Positions 16,040 through 25,476 of a stretch of DNA of 64,000 nt are shown here, piece by piece (positions within the stretch are counted from its first letter, which is position 1; each line of letters starts with the position of its first letter). The notes beneath the pieces are model-generated. The model did not search any database. It was not told where the DNA came from and saw only the letters and a program-made list of their open reading frames with translations. The position numbers and the translations under genes are program-made. This DNA comes from Candidatus Desulfovibrio intestinavium (GTDB lineage Bacteria > Desulfobacterota > Desulfovibrionia > Desulfovibrionales > Desulfovibrionaceae): positions 1 to 64,000 of the forward strand of contig DWZD01000019.1 in the NCBI GenBank assembly GCA_019118345.1, written 5' to 3'.

Positions 16040-17206
16040 ATGCGAATCAGTCACATGTTTTCGGCGGCGCTTGCCCTGTTCATGCTTGTCCAGCTTGCCG
16101 CCTGCAAGGGCGAGGAGCAGGCCCGGCAGGGCGGCAAGGGGCCGCTTGTAAGCGTCTTTCATGTGGAGGCCAAGGATCGGCCCTGGCCCGCGGAATTCCA
16201 GGCCCAGGCCTCGGGGTCGCGTTCCGTCGAGGTGCGCGCCCGGGTGCAGGGCATCATTGAAAAACGCCTCTATGACGAAGGGGCCTTCGTCAAGGAAGGC
16301 CAGCAGCTTTTCCAGATCGAGCGCGATCAGTACGAGGCGCAGGTGCAGCAGGCCCAAGCCCAGTACGACAGCGCCGCGCGCGAATGGCAGCGCATCCGCC
16401 CCCTCTACGAAAAGAACGCCGTCTCCCAGAAGGATCGCGACAATGCCCGCGCCGCCTATGACAGCGCCCGCGCGGCCCTGCGCGAGGCCAAGATCAATCT
16501 GGATTACTGTCAGGTGGTCTCGCCGGTGTCCGGCTACAGCTCCAAGGAAAACTACACGCCCGGCAACCTCGTGAGCAACAATTCCCTGCTCACCTATGTG
16601 GAACAGACCGATCCCATGTACATCGACTTTTCCATTGCCGCGCCGGAACGCATGCGCCGGCAGCAGCTGGCCGCCGAAGGGCGTCTGCGCTTCCCGGAAA
16701 AGAATCTCTACAAGGCTCGTCTGCGCCTGCTGGACGGCAGCATGAGTCCGGTGGAAGGCGTGGTCAACTTCATCGACAGCCGGGTGCAGCCCACCACGGG
16801 GGTCATTCAGGCCCGCGCCACCTTTGACAATTCCACCGGTTCCATCATGCCCGGCCAATATGTGCGCATCTTCATGGAAGGCGACGTGCTGGTGGACGCC
16901 GTGCTTATTCCCCAGAAATCCCTGCTCATCACCCAGAAGGGTTCCTTTGTCATGGTGCTGGGCAAGGACAATATCGTCCAGTCCGTGCCCGTGACGGTCA
17001 GCGAGACCATCGGCGACATGTATCTGGTGGATTCCGGCCTCAAGGGCGGGGAAGTCATTGTCAGCGAAGGCCTGATCAAGGCCCGCCCCGGCCAGCCCGT
17101 GACGCCCATGAATGACGCCAGCCAGGCGTCGGACGCCGGGAAAAGGGAAGACGCCGCGCCCGCGGCAAAAGACGGGGACGACAACGCGGAAAAGGCCGCC
17201 CAATAG
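16040..17206 (+). CDS. RND efflux periplasmic adaptor (AcrA/MexA type)
   Basis: A 388-aa lipoprotein (signal ALALFMLVQLAAC, lipobox LAAC). Residues about 45-75 and 175-200 form the split biotinyl/lipoyl domain (VEVRARVQGIIEKRLYDEGAFVKEGQQLFQIE and the INLDYCQVVSPVSG return). A coiled-coil hairpin rich in Ala/Gln (YEAQVQQAQAQYDSAAREW) lies between them. The beta-barrel and membrane-proximal domains follow; the C-terminal 30 residues are charged and flexible. It links the inner-membrane pump (next gene) to the outer-membrane channel. The start at 16040 is chosen for GGAG 9 bases upstream; earlier in-frame ATGs lack one. Confidence 0.93.
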   Translation: MRISHMFSAALALFMLVQLAACKGEEQARQGGKGPLVSVFHVEAKDRPWPAEFQAQASGSRSVEVRARVQGIIEKRLYDEGAFVKEGQQLFQIERDQYEAQVQQAQAQYDSAAREWQRIRPLYEKNAVSQKDRDNARAAYDSARAALREAKINLDYCQVVSPVSGYSSKENYTPGNLVSNNSLLTYVEQTDPMYIDFSIAAPERMRRQQLAAEGRLRFPEKNLYKARLRLLDGSMSPVEGVVNFIDSRVQPTTGVIQARATFDNSTGSIMPGQYVRIFMEGDVLVDAVLIPQKSLLITQKGSFVMVLGKDNIVQSVPVTVSETIGDMYLVDSGLKGGEVIVSEGLIKARPGQPVTPMNDASQASDAGKREDAAPAAKDGDDNAEKAAQ

Positions 17207-17216
17207 GTGAGACGTC

Positions 17217-20200
17217 ATGGCTGCCTCCGCAAAACCCAATCTTTTCCTGCGCCGACCGATCCTTTCGTCGGTCATTTCCATCCTCATCACCCTGGTGGGC
17301 GCGCTGGCCATGAAGGCCCTGCCCATTGCCCAGTATCCTGATCTCGTGCCGCCCACGGTCAGCGTGTCGGCCTACTATCCGGGCGCTTCGGCGGAAACCA
17401 TCGCCGCCACGGTGCTGGCCCCGCTGGAAGTGAACATCAACGGCGTGGAAAACATGCTCTACATGACCTCCACGGCCTCTTCCGGTTCGGGTTCAGGCTC
17501 CATCAACGTCTATTTCTCGCTGGGCAGCGATCCCGACATGGCGCTGGTCAACGTCAACAACAAGGTCAACCTTGCCCAGACCACCCTGCCCGAAAGCGTG
17601 CGCCTGCAGGGCGTGACCGTGACCAAACGCTCGCCGGCCATGCTGCAGGTCATTGCCCTCTATTCGCCGGACGGGCGTTATGATGAAGTTTACCTGCACA
17701 ACTACATGCAGGTGAACATCGCCGACGAACTCAAGCGCGTGCCCGGCGTGGGCGACGTGTCCGTGTTCGGCCAGATGGACTATTCCATGCGCATCTGGAT
17801 CCAGCCGGACAAGCTGGCCAAGTACAAGCTCTCCGTCAGCGACATTGCCGCCGCCATTCAGGAACAGAACTCCCAGTTCTCGCCCGGTCGTCTCGGCGAC
17901 CCGCCCCTGCCCGCCAATGCGGAACTCTCCTGGCAGATCGACACCCAGGGCCGCTTCAGCACGCCGGAGCAGTTCGGCGAAATCATCGTCCGCACCGGCG
18001 AGGACAGCGCGCTTTTGCGCCTCAAGGACGTGGCCCGCATCGAAATGGGCGGCAAGGACTACAGCGTCAGCTCGGAAATGAACGGCCTGAAGTCCCGCGC
18101 CATGGGCATCTACCTCCTGCCGGGCGCCAACGCCATTTCCACCGGCGACGCCGTGACCGCCCGCCTCAAGGAGCTGGAAAAGGGCTTTCCCGACGGCATT
18201 GCTTACAAGGTCATCGTGGACACCAACGACTTCGTGATGGAATCCATCAACGAAGTGATCAATACCCTGGTGGAAGCCATGATCCTCGTGTTCATCGTGG
18301 TCTTCGTCTTCCTCCAGAACTGGCGCGCCACGCTCATTCCCTGCATTGCCGTGCCGGTATCCATCATCGGCACCTTTGCGGGCATGTACGCGCTGGGCTA
18401 CTCCATCAATACCCTGACCCTCTTCGGCATGGTGCTGGCCATCGGCATCGTGGTGGACGACGCCATTGTGGTGCTGGAAAACGTGGAACGCATCATGTCC
18501 ACCGAACACCTGCCGCCCAAGGAAGCCACGGCCAAAGCCATGAGCGAGGTGACGGCGCCGGTTATCGCCATCGTGCTGGTGCTCTGCGCGGTGTTCATTC
18601 CGGTGTCCTTCATGGGCGGTCTGGCGGGCCAGATGTACAAGCAGTTCGCCATCACCATCTCGGTATCGGTGGTGCTCTCCGGCATCGTGGCCCTGACGCT
18701 CACCCCGTCGCTCTGCTCGCTGCTGCTCAAGCCGCATGCCCACGATCATCAGCCGGCCAAGCCCTTTGTGATCTTCAACTATCTCTTCACCAAGACCACG
18801 CACAAATATGTGCGCATGGTGCGCTTCATCAAGGATTCCGCCCTGCGGGCCTTCATCCTCTTTGCCATCATGATCGGCGCCGTGGTCTGGCTGTTCCGGG
18901 TCGTGCCCGGCGGCCTCGTGCCCAACGAGGATCAGGGCTATATCCTCGGCATGGCCATTCTGGATGACGGCGCCGTGCAGACCCGCACCTCTGACGTGAC
19001 GCGTCTCATTGCCGACCATCTGCTCAAGAATCCTGCGGTCGAGTCAGTCATGACGCTCAATGGTCTGGACATCACCTCCATGTCCACCAAGAGCAACTAC
19101 GGCACCTTCTTTGCCACGCTCAAGCCCTGGAGCGAGCGCAAGACGCCAGAGTCCAGCGCCGACGCCATCAGCGCCAGCGTCATGGCCGTGACCATGATGC
19201 AGCCCGAGGCCGTGACCATCGGCTTCACGCCGCCGCCCATCAGCGGCATGTCCACCACCGGCGGCTTTGAATGCTATATCCAGATGCGCGGCGACGGAAC
19301 GAGCCGGGATCTGGAAGAAACGGCCAACAAGTTCGTGACCGCCGCCATGTCCACGGACGAGAACGGCAATCGCCGCTATCCGGCCATTGGCTCGCTGCGC
19401 AGCCTCTTTTCCACGGGCGCGCCGCAGCTCTATGCCAATCTTGACCGCGACCGCTGCAAGGATATGGGCATCAACATCAGCGATGTCTTCACGGCCATGA
19501 ACGCCTCGTTCGGCGCCATGTACATCAACGACTTCAACTACCTCGGCCGCACCTTCCAGGTGCGCATGCAGGCCGAGGCCGATTACCGCCTGCTGCCCGA
19601 ATCCCTGCACGACGTCTATGTGCGGACGAGCAACGGCGAAATGGTGCCCCTCTCGGCCATCATGACCCTGGAACGCCGTACCGCCCCCCAGACCATGGAG
19701 CGGTACAACGTCTTCCCGGCGGCCCATCTCATGGGCGATCCCGCTCCGGGCTATTCCTCGGGGCAGGCGCTGGCGGCCATGGATCAGGTGGCGGCCGACG
19801 TGCTGAGCAACGACTACGCCCTGGGCTGGGTGGGTTCGGCCCTGCAGGAAATGCTGGCCAGCGCGGATACCACCATCATCTTCGTGCTGGCGCTGGTCAT
19901 GGTATTCCTGATCCTTGCGGCCCAGTACGAAAGCTGGTCGCTGCCGCTGGCCGTGCTCACGGCCGTGCCCTTCGGGGTGTTCGGCGCGCTGGTGGCCACC
20001 TGGCTGCGGGGACTCTCCAACGACGTGTACTTTCAGGTGGCGCTGGTCACCCTCGTGGGGCTGGCGGCCAAGAACGCCATTCTCATCGTGGAATTTGCGG
20101 TGGAGGCCTGGCGCGACGGTCGCAGTCTGGACGTGGCGGCCATGCACGCCGCCCGCCTGCGCTTCCGGCCCATTGTCATGACCTCGCTGGCCTTCATTCT

Positions 20201-20414
20201 CGGCTGCGTGCCGCTGGCCATCAGTTCCGGCGCGGGCGCCAACAGCCGCCATGCCATCGGCACGGCCGTGGTGGGCGGCATGCTGGCGGCCACCTGCCTT
20301 GCCACCCTGTTCATTCCGTTCTTCTTCCGCTTCATCATGTCCGTTTCCCTGCGCCTGCAGGGCAAGCGCGATCCCAATGAAGGGAAGGGGCGCTACGAGG
20401 AGGACGACATATGA
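17217..20414 (+). CDS. RND efflux pump, HAE1 family (AcrB type)
   Basis: A 1065-aa inner-membrane transporter with the two-fold RND plan: FLRRPILSSVISILITLVGALAMKALPIAQYPDL at the start, membrane helices about 340-560 and 880-1050, and two large periplasmic loops. GIVVDDAIVVLENVER carries the paired Asp of the proton relay in TM4, and GLAAKNAILIVEFA carries the TM10 Lys. It drives drug or amphiphile export by proton antiport with the adaptor upstream and the channel downstream. Substrates cannot be read from sequence. The stop overlaps the next start by 4 bp (ATGA). No regulator gene is adjacent. Confidence 0.95.
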   Translation: MAASAKPNLFLRRPILSSVISILITLVGALAMKALPIAQYPDLVPPTVSVSAYYPGASAETIAATVLAPLEVNINGVENMLYMTSTASSGSGSGSINVYFSLGSDPDMALVNVNNKVNLAQTTLPESVRLQGVTVTKRSPAMLQVIALYSPDGRYDEVYLHNYMQVNIADELKRVPGVGDVSVFGQMDYSMRIWIQPDKLAKYKLSVSDIAAAIQEQNSQFSPGRLGDPPLPANAELSWQIDTQGRFSTPEQFGEIIVRTGEDSALLRLKDVARIEMGGKDYSVSSEMNGLKSRAMGIYLLPGANAISTGDAVTARLKELEKGFPDGIAYKVIVDTNDFVMESINEVINTLVEAMILVFIVVFVFLQNWRATLIPCIAVPVSIIGTFAGMYALGYSINTLTLFGMVLAIGIVVDDAIVVLENVERIMSTEHLPPKEATAKAMSEVTAPVIAIVLVLCAVFIPVSFMGGLAGQMYKQFAITISVSVVLSGIVALTLTPSLCSLLLKPHAHDHQPAKPFVIFNYLFTKTTHKYVRMVRFIKDSALRAFILFAIMIGAVVWLFRVVPGGLVPNEDQGYILGMAILDDGAVQTRTSDVTRLIADHLLKNPAVESVMTLNGLDITSMSTKSNYGTFFATLKPWSERKTPESSADAISASVMAVTMMQPEAVTIGFTPPPISGMSTTGGFECYIQMRGDGTSRDLEETANKFVTAAMSTDENGNRRYPAIGSLRSLFSTGAPQLYANLDRDRCKDMGINISDVFTAMNASFGAMYINDFNYLGRTFQVRMQAEADYRLLPESLHDVYVRTSNGEMVPLSAIMTLERRTAPQTMERYNVFPAAHLMGDPAPGYSSGQALAAMDQVAADVLSNDYALGWVGSALQEMLASADTTIIFVLALVMVFLILAAQYESWSLPLAVLTAVPFGVFGALVATWLRGLSNDVYFQVALVTLVGLAAKNAILIVEFAVEAWRDGRSLDVAAMHAARLRFRPIVMTSLAFILGCVPLAISSGAGANSRHAIGTAVVGGMLAATCLATLFIPFFFRFIMSVSLRLQGKRDPNEGKGRYEEDDI

Positions 20415-21952
20415 CCGCCTTTTCCCGCCTGCGGGCGCTGACCGCCTGCCTGACGGTGCTGTTCGTGCTGGGGGGCTGCTCGCTGGCCCCCAAATACGAA
20501 CGTGAAACCTTCGACATGCCGAGTCAGTGGCGCAAGGTGAATCTGGCCACCCAGCCGCTCTATACGGACTGGTGGAAGCGCTTTAACGATCCGGTGCTCA
20601 CCGCGCTGGTGGAAGAAGCCCTCAAGAACAACCTTGACCTCTCCGAGGGCATGGCCAAGATCGAATCCGCCGCGGCGCAGGCCGGGGTGGCGACCTCGGC
20701 TCTGTTCCCGCTGGTCTCAGGCAGCGCGGGCGCCGCCGCGCAGAGCAGTTCCGAACGGGCCGCCAATTACAACGCCCAGGCCAACCGGGCCAACACCACC
20801 TATCAGGGCGCGCTCAGCGCGGCCTGGGAGCTGGACTTCTGGGGCAAGTACCGCAATCAGCGCACCATGCTGACCGATGTGCTCATGAGCACCCTGCTCA
20901 GTCAGGAGGCCCTGCGCCTGTCCATTGCCAGCCAGACCGCGCAAAGCTACTTCGCCCTGCTGGCCCTCGACATGCAGCTGGCCACGGCCAACCGCACCCT
21001 CAAGAGCCGCGAGGAATCCTTCGGCATCTACACGAGCCGCTACCAGCAGGGCGACATCACCGAACTGGACTGGCAGCGCGCCCGCGCCGAAGTGGAAACC
21101 GCCCGTTCACAGCTGCACAGCGCCATGGTGGCCGTGGACTCGGCCGAAGCCGGTCTGGCCGTGCTGCTGGGCCGCTCGCCGCGCGAAATCATGGACGGCA
21201 CCATTGCACGCGGCCGCACCATCGAAAACATGCCCTCGCCGCCGGTGCTGCCCGAAGGCCTGCCATCGGATCTGCTCATGCGGCGGCCTGACGTGCGGGC
21301 CGCTGAGTTTCTGGTCATGGCCTACAATGCCAATATCGGCGTGGCCCGTGCCCAGTTCTTCCCGTCCATTTCCATCACCGGCGCGCTGGGCACGCTCAGC
21401 GCCTCCTTCGGGCATCTCTTCACCAATCCTTCCGGCACATGGAATTACGGGGCCACGGCCAGCGTGCCGCTGCTGGACTTCGGCTACAACTGGTACAACC
21501 TCAAGGACGCCGAGGCCCAGAAGAAGGCCGCCATTGCCGTCTACCGCAAGACCGTGGGCGAGGCCTTCTCGGACATTCGCTCGGCCTATGTGGCGCAGCG
21601 CGAAGCCAATGCCATCGTGGAAAGCTATCAGACGCAGGTGAAGAGCCTGCGCCGCGCGGTGGACATTGCCCGCCTGCAGTACGACAACGGCTATTCCGAC
21701 TACCTCACCGTGCTGGATGCCGAACGCCAGCTCTTCTCGGCCGAGCTGTCCCTGGCCAATGCCCTGCGCGACCGTCTGTACGCGGTGGTCGGCATGTGCA
21801 TGGCTCTCGGCGGCGGCTGGCAGGATCCCGGCGTAACGCCCGGCCCGGTGCTCGTGGACAGCGAGGCCCTTGTCGAGGCCCAGCGCACGGCCGGGCAAAA
21901 GACGCCCGCACCGGCGACTGCCGCGGCTCCGGCTGCCGCTGCGCCCCGCTAG
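20411..21952 (+). CDS. Outer-membrane efflux lipoprotein (NodT/OprM type)
   Basis: A 513-aa protein with signal peptide and lipobox LGGC. CSLAPKYER, then WWKRFNDPVLTALVEEALKNNLDL, is the standard start of the NodT subfamily of TolC channels. Two repeats of long helices follow (AAWELDFWGKYRNQR; LLMRRPDVRAAEFLVMAYNANIGVARAQFFPSIS), ending DYLTVLDAERQLFSAE. The C-terminal 30 residues are Ala/Pro-rich. It is the exit channel for the preceding RND pump and is translationally coupled to it. Confidence 0.94.
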   Translation: MTAFSRLRALTACLTVLFVLGGCSLAPKYERETFDMPSQWRKVNLATQPLYTDWWKRFNDPVLTALVEEALKNNLDLSEGMAKIESAAAQAGVATSALFPLVSGSAGAAAQSSSERAANYNAQANRANTTYQGALSAAWELDFWGKYRNQRTMLTDVLMSTLLSQEALRLSIASQTAQSYFALLALDMQLATANRTLKSREESFGIYTSRYQQGDITELDWQRARAEVETARSQLHSAMVAVDSAEAGLAVLLGRSPREIMDGTIARGRTIENMPSPPVLPEGLPSDLLMRRPDVRAAEFLVMAYNANIGVARAQFFPSISITGALGTLSASFGHLFTNPSGTWNYGATASVPLLDFGYNWYNLKDAEAQKKAAIAVYRKTVGEAFSDIRSAYVAQREANAIVESYQTQVKSLRRAVDIARLQYDNGYSDYLTVLDAERQLFSAELSLANALRDRLYAVVGMCMALGGGWQDPGVTPGPVLVDSEALVEAQRTAGQKTPAPATAAAPAAAAPR

Positions 21953-21975
21953 ACGCGACGCACATGGCGAGTTCC

Positions 21976-22008
21976 GCGCCCCTGTCCGGCAACGGACGGG
22001 GGCGCTTT
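21976..22008 (+). terminator. Terminator of the RND operon
   Basis: GCGCCCCTGTCCG pairs with CGGACGGGGGCGC (13 bp, one wobble, 4-base loop), then TTT. Confidence 0.65.
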
Positions 22009-22114
22009 GTCTGGCGGCCCTCGCCGCCCAGCCCGGCAGCCTTGACAGTCCGCGCCTGTCCCGGATAGGAGTGGCCCGAACATGCGTCGCCAAGCATGCG
22101 AAAAAGGAGAAATC

Positions 22115-23353
22115 ATGAGCGTCAAGAAACATCTGAGCCTGCCTGCCCAAATGGGTGTGGGCATGCTGCTGGGCGTGGCCGCGGGCGCGCTGGTGCAGCA
22201 TTTTGACATGGCCACGTCCTGGTTCCAGCCCTTCGGTCAATTGTTCATCAATCTTGTCCGCATGGTGGTGGTGCCGCTGGTTATCGTCTCCCTTGTCTCA
22301 GGGGCCGCCAGCGTGGGCGATGTGGGCCGTCTGGGCCGCATGGCGGGCAAGACGCTGGTCTATTATTTCCTGACCACTGCCGTGGCCATTGTCATCGGCC
22401 TGATCCTCGGCAATCTTCTCCATCCCGGCGCGGGACTCGATCTGGCCCATGACGTTGCGCAAAACAAGGCCTCCGCCACGCCGCCGAGCCTGGTCAAGGT
22501 GCTCATGGACATTGTGCCCGTCAATCCCATGGACGCCCTCTCCAAGGGCAATATGCTGCAAATCATCTTCTTTGCCGTCATGCTGGGCTTTTCGCTCAGC
22601 GTCTGCGGCGAAAAGGGCCGGCCCGCAGTGGCCATTTTCGACAGCCTGACCGAGGCCATGCTGCGCATGACCCATATGGTCATGCTGTATGCGCCCATCG
22701 GCGTCTTTGCCCTCATGACCGTGGCCGTGGGCAATCACGGTCTGGGCGTGCTGCTGCCGCTCATCAAGCTGGTGGGGGTCATGTATCTGGGCTGCGTCAT
22801 CCATGTGCTGGTGGTCTATCTGCCCATTATCCGCTGGAGCGGCATCCGGCCCGGGCATTTCTTCCGCATGCTCGGCGCGCCCTTGCTCATCGCCTTTTCG
22901 TCCTGCTCCAGCGCGGCCGCGCTTTCGTCCAACATGGAAGGCGTGCAGCGGCTCGGCGCCTCGCGCACCGTGGCCAGCTTTTCCATCCCGTTGGGCAATA
23001 CCATCAACATGGACGGCACGGCCATCTACATGGGCGTGGTGGCCATCTTTGCCGCCGAGCTGTACGGCGTGCCCATGCCCTTTGACAAGCAGCTCGCCGT
23101 CCTGCTCATGGGCATTCTGGCCTCGGTGGGGACAATGGGCGTGCCCGGCGCCGGCCTGCTCATGATCACCATGGTGCTGACCCAGGTGGGCATTCCGCTG
23201 GAGGCCGTCGGCATTGTGGCAGGCATCGACCGGGTGCTGGACATGGCCCGCACCACCATCAACGTCCTGGGCGATGCCACCGGCGCCATCTGCATTTCCA
23301 AGCTGGAAAAGGATCTGGATCCCGAACGCGGGGCGCGCATGGCCGAGGACTAG
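22115..23353 (+). CDS. Dicarboxylate/amino acid:cation symporter (DAACS, GltP/DctA-like)
   Basis: A 412-aa protein with about eight membrane helices and two re-entrant loops. It has the family's serine-rich hairpin (FSSCSSAAALSSNME), the NMDGTA ion-binding motif and the substrate-binding GIDRVLDMARTTINVLGDATGA in the last helix. Members import glutamate, aspartate or C4-dicarboxylates with Na+ or H+. The Arg in MARTTINV suits an acidic substrate; the exact one is not decidable here. The ATG at 22115 follows AAGGAGAAATC. A terminator follows the gene. Confidence 0.9.
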   Translation: MSVKKHLSLPAQMGVGMLLGVAAGALVQHFDMATSWFQPFGQLFINLVRMVVVPLVIVSLVSGAASVGDVGRLGRMAGKTLVYYFLTTAVAIVIGLILGNLLHPGAGLDLAHDVAQNKASATPPSLVKVLMDIVPVNPMDALSKGNMLQIIFFAVMLGFSLSVCGEKGRPAVAIFDSLTEAMLRMTHMVMLYAPIGVFALMTVAVGNHGLGVLLPLIKLVGVMYLGCVIHVLVVYLPIIRWSGIRPGHFFRMLGAPLLIAFSSCSSAAALSSNMEGVQRLGASRTVASFSIPLGNTINMDGTAIYMGVVAIFAAELYGVPMPFDKQLAVLLMGILASVGTMGVPGAGLLMITMVLTQVGIPLEAVGIVAGIDRVLDMARTTINVLGDATGAICISKLEKDLDPERGARMAED

Positions 23354-23405
23354 TCGGCCCGGCTGCGGCCCGCCGCCACGACGCCACCGGAAACGGAGGC
23401 GACGG

Positions 23406-23443
23406 CCAAAGGGGAGTTCTCGTTCGCGGGGACTCCCTTTTGG
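23406..23443 (+). terminator. Terminator after the symporter gene
   Basis: CCAAAGGGGAGT pairs with ACTCCCTTTTGG around a 14-base loop. The A- and T-rich stem ends let it act in both directions, and fliR ends towards it on the minus strand. Confidence 0.65.
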
Positions 23444-23524
23444 CATCTTTGCCGACGACGCCACATGGGGCAGAGGCTCGCCCGCTCGCTAGGCCGCGCG
23501 GCGGCGAACAAGGCCGGGGCGGCC

Positions 23525-24319
23525 TCAGCGCGCGGCAAGCGGACTCATGGCCCGCAGCAGATTGATGAACAACCCTGCAATGCCGCTGATGAACTCGGCC
23601 ACATGCTCGGCCATGATGTAAAGCAGCAGACTCAAAAAGAAGAAGCCCACGGCAATCTTGACGGGAAAACCAAATTCCATGATGTGGATTTGCGGCGAGG
23701 TGCGCGCCATCATGCCCAGGGCCACTTCCACGAGAAAAAGGGCCACCATGACCGGCGCCGAGATCTTGAGGGCCAGAATGAACACGTCCGCCGACAGAAG
23801 GAGCACCTGATCAAGAACAAGCCGCCCCACGGTCACGCCGCCGGGAGGCACGATGGCAAAGCTGGCCGCAAAGCCCTGCAGCATATGGAGGTGCCCATCC
23901 AGCACGAGAAAGGTCAGGGCCGTCACCATCCAGATGAAGAAGGCCGTGGCGCCGGTCTGATTGCCCGAGATGGGATCGGCAAAGTTGATCATGGTGAAGC
24001 CCATCTGAAAGCCGAGCAGTTCGCCGCCGGACTGTATGCCCATGAAGAGGAAGTTGACCGCCATGCCCAGCACCAGCCCCAGCACCACTTCGCCCAGGAG
24101 CATGAGCACCATTTCAAAGGGATGCTGGGGCATGAGCGCCCCGCTGACTGAGAGATGCGGCCAGACGCCGAGGGTCAGCACGACGGAAATGGCGGCCTTG
24201 ACGGTGATGGGAATATTCTGGGTGGAAAAGATGGGCAGCATGAAGACCACGATGCTTATGCGCATCAGGGTCAGGATAAGGCTGAGCACCGTTGCCGCAT
24301 CATAGGAAAAGATGTTCAT
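23525..24319 (-). CDS. fliR: Flagellar export apparatus protein FliR
   Basis: A 264-aa inner-membrane protein. ILTLMRISIVVFMLPIFSTQNIPITVKAAISVVLTL is the conserved FliR/SctT N-terminus. GELLGFQMGFTMINFADPISGNQTGATAFFIWMVTALTFLVLDGHLHML holds the family core. FliR joins FliP and FliQ in the export gate of the flagellar type III system. It stands alone here, between argB and the symporter gene, about 12 kb from flhB. The ATG at 24319 has no strong Shine-Dalgarno sequence. Confidence 0.93.
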   Translation of the reverse strand: MNIFSYDAATVLSLILTLMRISIVVFMLPIFSTQNIPITVKAAISVVLTLGVWPHLSVSGALMPQHPFEMVLMLLGEVVLGLVLGMAVNFLFMGIQSGGELLGFQMGFTMINFADPISGNQTGATAFFIWMVTALTFLVLDGHLHMLQGFAASFAIVPPGGVTVGRLVLDQVLLLSADVFILALKISAPVMVALFLVEVALGMMARTSPQIHIMEFGFPVKIAVGFFFLSLLLYIMAEHVAEFISGIAGLFINLLRAMSPLAAR

Positions 24320-24425
24320 ATTGCCGTGTGCCCTTGTTTTCCGCCCGGCATCCGACAGGAGAAGGCGTCCGCACCGGGCTGCCGCCGGCAGATCGGAGGC
24401 GGCCCGGCCCGATGCCGTGCCCGGT

Positions 24426-25205
24426 TCAGGCCGTCACCACCGTACCCAGCGGCGCGTCCTCGCGCAGGTAGCGCCAGAGGCTCGAGGGCTGGCGTCCGTC
24501 CAGAATGAGGGCGCTGCCGCAGCCCGCGTCCAGCGCATGCAGGCAGGAACGCACCTTGGGAATCATGCCGCCGTTGATGACGCCCTCGGCCACCAGCGCC
24601 TCGCTGCGGGCGCGGTTCAGCGCCGGGACAAGCTGCTTGTCGGCATCCAGCACGCCGGGCACGTCGGAGATCAGCACAAAGCAATCGGCCCGCAAGGCCC
24701 CGGCCAGCGCGCCGGCTGCCGTGTCGGCATTGATGTTCAGGGGCTGCCCGTCGGCATCGGAGGCCACCGGGGCCACCACCGGCACAAAGCCCCCCGCCAG
24801 CAGACATTCCACCAGTGCGGCGTCCACCCTGTCAACCTCGCCCACCCGGCCAAGGGCCGGATTGCGGACAGAGGCCAGCAACAGACCGCCGTCCCGCCCG
24901 GAAATGCCGGCGGCGCGCACCCCGTGCCCGGCAAAGCGGCGCACCACGTCCTTGTTGACCTGCCCGCAGAGCACCATTTCCACGGCCTGCATGGTGGCCT
25001 CATCCGTGACCCGCAAGCCGTTCTCGAAACGGCTTTCGATATGCAGGCGTTCCAGCATGGCGCTGATTTGCGGGCCGCCGCCGTGCACCACCACGCAGCG
25101 CGTGCCCTCCCGCGTCAGCCGGGCCAGATCGCCCGCAAAGGCCGCGCACAATGCTTCCTTGTCCATGGCGTGCCCGCCGAATTTGATTACCACGGTCTGC
25201 GGCAT
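24426..25205 (-). CDS. argB: Acetylglutamate kinase
   Basis: A 259-aa amino-acid kinase that phosphorylates N-acetylglutamate, the second step of arginine synthesis. It shows VVIKFGGHAM (ATP-site Lys), CVVVHGGGPQISAML (substrate loop), GLRVTD, NINADTAAGALAGAL and FVLISDVPGVLD, all ArgB hallmarks. It is a little shorter than the usual 285-300 aa. The ATG at 25205 follows a strong AAAGGAGGT site; the longer in-frame reading has no such site. It precedes fliR by about 106 bp with no terminator between, so the two may share a transcript. Confidence 0.95.
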   Translation of the reverse strand: MPQTVVIKFGGHAMDKEALCAAFAGDLARLTREGTRCVVVHGGGPQISAMLERLHIESRFENGLRVTDEATMQAVEMVLCGQVNKDVVRRFAGHGVRAAGISGRDGGLLLASVRNPALGRVGEVDRVDAALVECLLAGGFVPVVAPVASDADGQPLNINADTAAGALAGALRADCFVLISDVPGVLDADKQLVPALNRARSEALVAEGVINGGMIPKVRSCLHALDAGCGSALILDGRQPSSLWRYLREDAPLGTVVTA

Positions 25206-25476
25206 CTTCCACCTCCTTTGGGGGACAGGCCGACCGCCCGCCCGCACAAAAAAATCTGTAGCATCGGGGCCTGCCCCCTGCAAGCGCAATTGCCTTGCCG
25301 GGACAAATAGGATAGTCCAAGCTGTTGCGGCAGCAGCCCGTTCCGGCCCGGGCCGGAGGCACGTTGCCCGCGCGCGGCGGCCCCTGCGGCGCGCGGCGTC
25401 GGGACGGACGCGGGGTCAGGCTGCCCTCCCCTCTTCAACCCCTGTTCCGGCGGCATGAACCGCCCGAGGATTTCCC